From contig JAIWND010000004.1 of assembly GCA_025330725.1 (NCBI GenBank), forward strand, positions 1,178,001-1,242,000: a stretch of DNA of 64,000 nucleotides, read 5' to 3'. This DNA comes from Chlamydoabsidia padenii. Lineage: Eukaryota > Mucoromycota > Mucoromycetes > Mucorales > Cunninghamellaceae. Numbering within the stretch: position 1 is the stretch's first letter; each line of letters opens with the position of its first letter. The notes beneath the pieces were generated by a model that ran no database searches, was not told the origin of the DNA, and worked only from the letters and a program-made list of their open reading frames with translations. This document shows positions 60,943 to 64,000 of the stretch, in pieces. The position numbers were made by a program, and so were the translations under genes.

Positions 60943-61465
60943 ATGATACCACTTATTCAGCTATTTATAATCAGTGTTGGTATAATGTATACATTGCTGA
61001 TCAATGCAAAACCCTTTCAACATGATCGACAAGCAAATGATACCACATCCGATTCAAGCGATATCACTTCTGACTCTGACAACATTTACTATTATGACTT
61101 GACCCAACATGATGACGAAAATGATAATCAAGACATGATGCCAATCTTTGATGATGACGATGATGATGATGATCGATACTCGAGTGGTGACAATACATCG
61201 AACAAGGTAAAAAGAAAAAAGAAAAAAGTTGGATGATGATGATGATCTAATTATCCTTTCTCTTGTGGCTGGTTAATAGGGAGACTTTGTAAACATCAAT
61301 CCCAGTAAAGAATCTCACGTCGAGATGAAACAAAAAGTGCAGCATATGTTAAAAATGGAGCGGGATGCAACGACAAGTATGGTAAAAACTTACTTCCCGG
61401 AGAACGATGATACTGTGGATGGTGATTGTATCAGCACTCCTTTAGTCAGGGCCTCCGACAACTGA
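60943..61465 (+). CDS. Small acidic secreted protein of unknown function
   Basis: Two exons (60943-61206, 61280-61465), 149 residues. A signal peptide is clear: MIPLIQLFIISVGIMYTLLI then NAKPF, with cleavage likely after NA. The mature part is acidic (DSSDITSDSD, FDDDDDDDDR) and has only one cysteine, so it is not a disulfide-rich effector. The Asp runs could bind calcium, but no EF-hand is visible. Family not recognised. Confidence 0.65.
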
Positions 61466-62341
61466 CCTCGTTGCCCTCTTTTACAAATAGTAGCTTATTC
61501 TTTACAATAGTTTAACTTGTAGTACATATATGTTTCCTTTTACATATTACAATACAGCTGGTAAATACTCAACAATAAAAAAAACAAGGTTGATCTTCTT
61601 CTGTCTACTTTTATGGGAAATACTAAGCGCACGGGATTTTTGATGTTCGGCATTTGAAAATGCAGTTTCATTTCATCTAGAAAAAATAAAATTCATCCTT
61701 GTCGCAAAAGACATGTAAAAGTCATCGCAAGCTTGAACAGACTGACACAAGGAACTTGGAGCTTGGCTTTGGTGGTGACTTGTGTTGGAAATATGCTATA
61801 GTGTTCACATCGCCACTTTAATCATTAGCATCTGTTGACAATGGAGCGAGAAAAGCCCTTTCCAAATCTTAGTAGAGGCAGGCGGGATCTGAAAATGAAG
61901 TCTGGTTCCTCTTCATACTTTTTTTCTTAAAAAGGACAGGCAAAAGTCATAGCAAGCCTGGACTAAACGACTCAAGGGTTTTGGAGCTTGGGTTTTGCGG
62001 TGACTTATGTTGTAAATATGCTATAGTGTCCACATCGCCACTTTAATCATTAGCATCTGTTGACAATGGGGCGAGGAGTGCTCTTCCAAAATTCCGTGCG
62101 CCTGACATTTTCCTGTTCACTTTTTTAATTGCCATGATTTGAAAATTGAGCTGGCAAAAACTCGGTATTGCTCAAAAGATGTTTTCAAGATAAACCATGG
62201 TGAAAGCTTATGCATAAAGCATATCGCTATTGATAATATGTATGGCATGACAGTAAAAATGATTATTTTATATGGCATATGATGAAAAAGAAGAGCATGT
62301 TTTAATCTATCAAGAGGTGCCTTTTTCCCTATATTCGAGAC
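61466..62341. other. Intergenic region with a two-copy tandem repeat
   Basis: Apart from the repeat at about 61625-62095 no gene is seen. Elements resembling the promoter 12-mer occur at 61631 (ACGGGATTTTTGA) and 61882-61893 (GCGGGATCTGAA), one per repeat unit. Confidence 0.55.
61625..62095 (+). repeat. Tandem duplication, two units of about 225-240 bp
   Basis: The most conserved block is 56 nt: 61789-61844 and 62014-62069, differing at one base (GTTCACAT against GTCCACAT) and exactly 225 nt apart. It begins AAATATGCTATAGTG and ends CATCTGTTGACAATGG. The flanks (AAAAGTCAT..GCAAGC.TGGA, GGAGCTTGG.TTT) are more diverged, so the block is either recently converted or constrained. Confidence 0.85.
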
Positions 62342-62827
62342 ATGGCTTTTACTTTCAATCAATTTATTACATCCGACGTTTATGGGAAATACAAAAAAGC
62401 TAAGCGGGAAGTTCATGAACTTGGTCCGTATGAAATCTTAATCGACCTGTTAGCTTCTGGAATCTGTCATACGGTAAGTCATAAAGGATGCCTCTTTTTT
62501 TTCACCTACTCTACCTACAAATACTACCCCGGATAGGATTGTCTTTTTGCTGATACTTTAGGAAGAAGTCTTAGTCATGAGCCGGTTGGATCTAGTGTCA
62601 CTACTTTTTCAAAGGGCGACTATGTCTGGTAATGAAATATCATTTCATGCGCTTCCCCATTATATGACTAACCTTTGTCACTCCTTCTAGTTTCTCTACT
62701 TTAACATTAGTTTGTATGGAATGTAATTTTTGTAGTGCGGGTGAGGAAATCCGATGTAAGAAACGAGTCTTTTATCCTGGGGATTTCACAAATAATGCTT
62801 TTACATAATCAGTGGTGGTGGTTGCAA

Positions 62828-62830
<3 letters not shown>
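62342..62830 (+). pseudogene. Truncated alcohol dehydrogenase pseudogene
   Basis: Three exon-like pieces with intact splice sites (62342-62473, about 62538-62630, about 62692-62829) match the first three exons of the ADH at 41939-43331: LASGICHT then DCLFADTLGRSLSHEPVG, KGDYVC, and LVCMECNFCSAGEEIRC KKRVFYPGD. Exon ends fall at the same codons as in the intact gene. An in-frame TAA follows NNAFT where the intact gene reads NNGFADS. After the donor GT at 62829 the sequence turns into 53 A and no further exon is present. Some residues around the zinc site are also lost, so it cannot encode an enzyme. Confidence 0.85.

Positions 62831-62883
<53 letters not shown>
62831..62883. repeat. 53-nt A homopolymer at the pseudogene breakpoint
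   Basis: Uninterrupted A run starting directly after the third donor site of the ADH pseudogene, then a short AG repeat. It marks where homology to ADH ends. Confidence 0.9.
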
Positions 62884-62886
<3 letters not shown>

Positions 62887-63068
62887 AGAGAGAGAAAGAG
62901 CCTTGTATGCAGACATCAAGAGTTTGAATAAAAATCAAGTCCTTTTTTTATATATACAAATATAAAAAACCAGTTTATTTATTATAAGAGTAAATATATA
63001 TATCTAGTGTAAGAGGTGGGGGGGCGACTATACAAGTATATCCAGTAGATAGTAATTCCAAAACACAT

Positions 63069-63985
63069 TCATGGCTTGGAGTTACATAAATCCAATCCAA
63101 GTTGTCTAATGGTGCCTATCAAGTCCAAATCAATAGCGCCAGATTTCATGCCGGCCATAATCGAGTGTTGGGCTTTTTTTAACTGTTCCAAGGACACATT
63201 GAGAATACCTCCTTGTAGTTTTGGTGCCAAAGTGTTGAGAATGGAAGGGACATACTTTCCAGAGACGTTGAGTGGGAGATGGTAGATGGTTTGGAAACAA
63301 AGTAATAAGGTCAGGTGTAGAATAGAAGGTGCCGTGGATTCAGATACTGGTGTAGATTCCAATTGTCGTTGGAGGTTTTTCCAAAACTCCATGTTGTATT
63401 GTCTAGTGAATGGATGATGTAAGTCATCATCATCACATTTACTTTGCTCGTTTTCCTTTTTACCTTTGATTTTCCTGATTGTCTAGATCTGCCCAGCCTA
63501 GTTTGGTGGCGAGGGGTGACGATGATGCTGTTATAAAAGAGTTGAATGCATCCATTTTCTAGTAATGATAATAAAAAGATCATTAGTTTCCCGTACCTCC
63601 GCCTTGCTAAGCCCTTACTTTGCCACCCTGATATCCTTGATGTAGTGGTATCAGTTCCTTTTGCCAAGTCGTATCACTAGACACAAGAGCAGCAATCACT
63701 TGTGATGCTTGAGTATCGTCCACTTGTTCTGGTTGTTCAATATCTTTTGTGTGTAGGCCAGTAAGGGTGGTCATTTCGGATTGATCTTTGGATTGCCACA
63801 AGGTGATGATAAGTACCAAGTAAAACATAAAGTCACCGCAGTATTGACGAACCATGTACTTCTCCATGCTTTTTCTTGTTGAGGGATCTGCGTTCAAAAA
63901 AAAGGGGGGGGTTAGTTTGAGTCCACATCTCTCTAGTTTTCTTTTCCTTCTTCTTTTTACCTTCAAATAAAGCTATAGATTGCAT
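63069..63985 (-). CDS. Protein of unknown function, probably complete
   Basis: Four exons: 63961-63985, 63619-63887, 63464-63558 and 63069-63402, giving 240 residues from MQSIALFEDPSTRKSMEKYM. The middle and end are helical: CGDFMFYLVLIITLWQ, ILHLTLLLCFQTIYHLPLNV, IMAGMKSGAIDLDLIGTIRQ. No catalytic motif, clear membrane helix or zinc ligand set is seen. Only 15 bases lie upstream of the ATG within the window, so an earlier exon cannot be excluded. I do not recognise the family. Confidence 0.7.
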
Positions 63986-64000
63986 ATTATAATAGATTTT

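Noticed and set aside
62017..62883. Retroposed processed pseudogene with poly(A) tail
   Set aside because: The ADH copy retains its introns at the same positions as the intact gene, so it was not made from mRNA.

Overview
The window is nuclear DNA of a filamentous early-diverging fungus, most likely Mucoromycota (Mucorales-like). Evidence: AT-rich intergenic DNA; many short introns with GTAAGT donors and TACTAAC-like branch sites; gene families typical of this group (WOPR regulator, copper-fist factor, Osh3-type OSBP, Cor1, PARN, wax-synthase-like MBOAT); Q/N/H-rich regulators; and very long T/A homopolymers. I assembled spliced gene models by hand from both strands. No tRNA, rRNA, CRISPR or intact transposase was recognised.

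Layout: 1-2371 SPX/SLC13 phosphate transporter (5' end outside the window); 2811-4163 copper-fist transcription factor; 4164-6686 no gene seen; 6687-7843 methylenetetrahydrofolate reductase made of the catalytic domain only; 7844-10999 mostly gene-poor; 11000-13722 RasGEF; 14294-15418 SFP1/JAZF1-type zinc-finger factor; 16117-18060 mitochondrial HSP60; 19178-20878 WOPR factor; 21160-22830 MFS transporter; 23162-24553 14-3-3; 25049-26199 glutaminyl cyclase-like M28 protein; 26393-29754 trifunctional C1-THF synthase; 29755-33559 repeat-rich gap with a large inverted repeat; 33560-35179 Cor1; 35632-37103 MBOAT; 38070-41580 Osh3-type lipid-transfer protein; 41939-43331 zinc alcohol dehydrogenase; 43809-52516 a 2796-residue CH / spectrin-like / GAS2 protein; 52889-53789 RPS11; 54128-54724 unknown; 54922-57324 PARN; 57517-58491 HemK/MTQ1; three small or orphan genes; 61625-62095 a tandem repeat; 62342-62830 a dead ADH copy; 63069-63985 unknown.

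Functional links: two one-carbon folate enzymes (MTHFR and C1-THF synthase) lie 19 kb apart. Several genes serve mitochondria (HSP60, Cor1, probably MTQ1), translation (RPS11, SFP1-type factor, MTQ1) or membrane lipid (Osh3, MBOAT). They are not an operon or cluster.

Two observations stand out. First, a 12-bp element, GCGGGATTTGAA (reverse TTCAAATCCCGC), occurs five times exactly and many more times with one to three changes, mostly about 90-310 bp upstream of start codons of unrelated genes. It looks like a shared promoter element and resembles a fused E2F-type half-site (GCGGGA) plus CHR (TTTGAA). Second, the giant CH-spectrin-GAS2 protein with C-terminal SxIP-type motifs has the layout of animal spectraplakins/GAS2-like cytolinkers, in a fungus.
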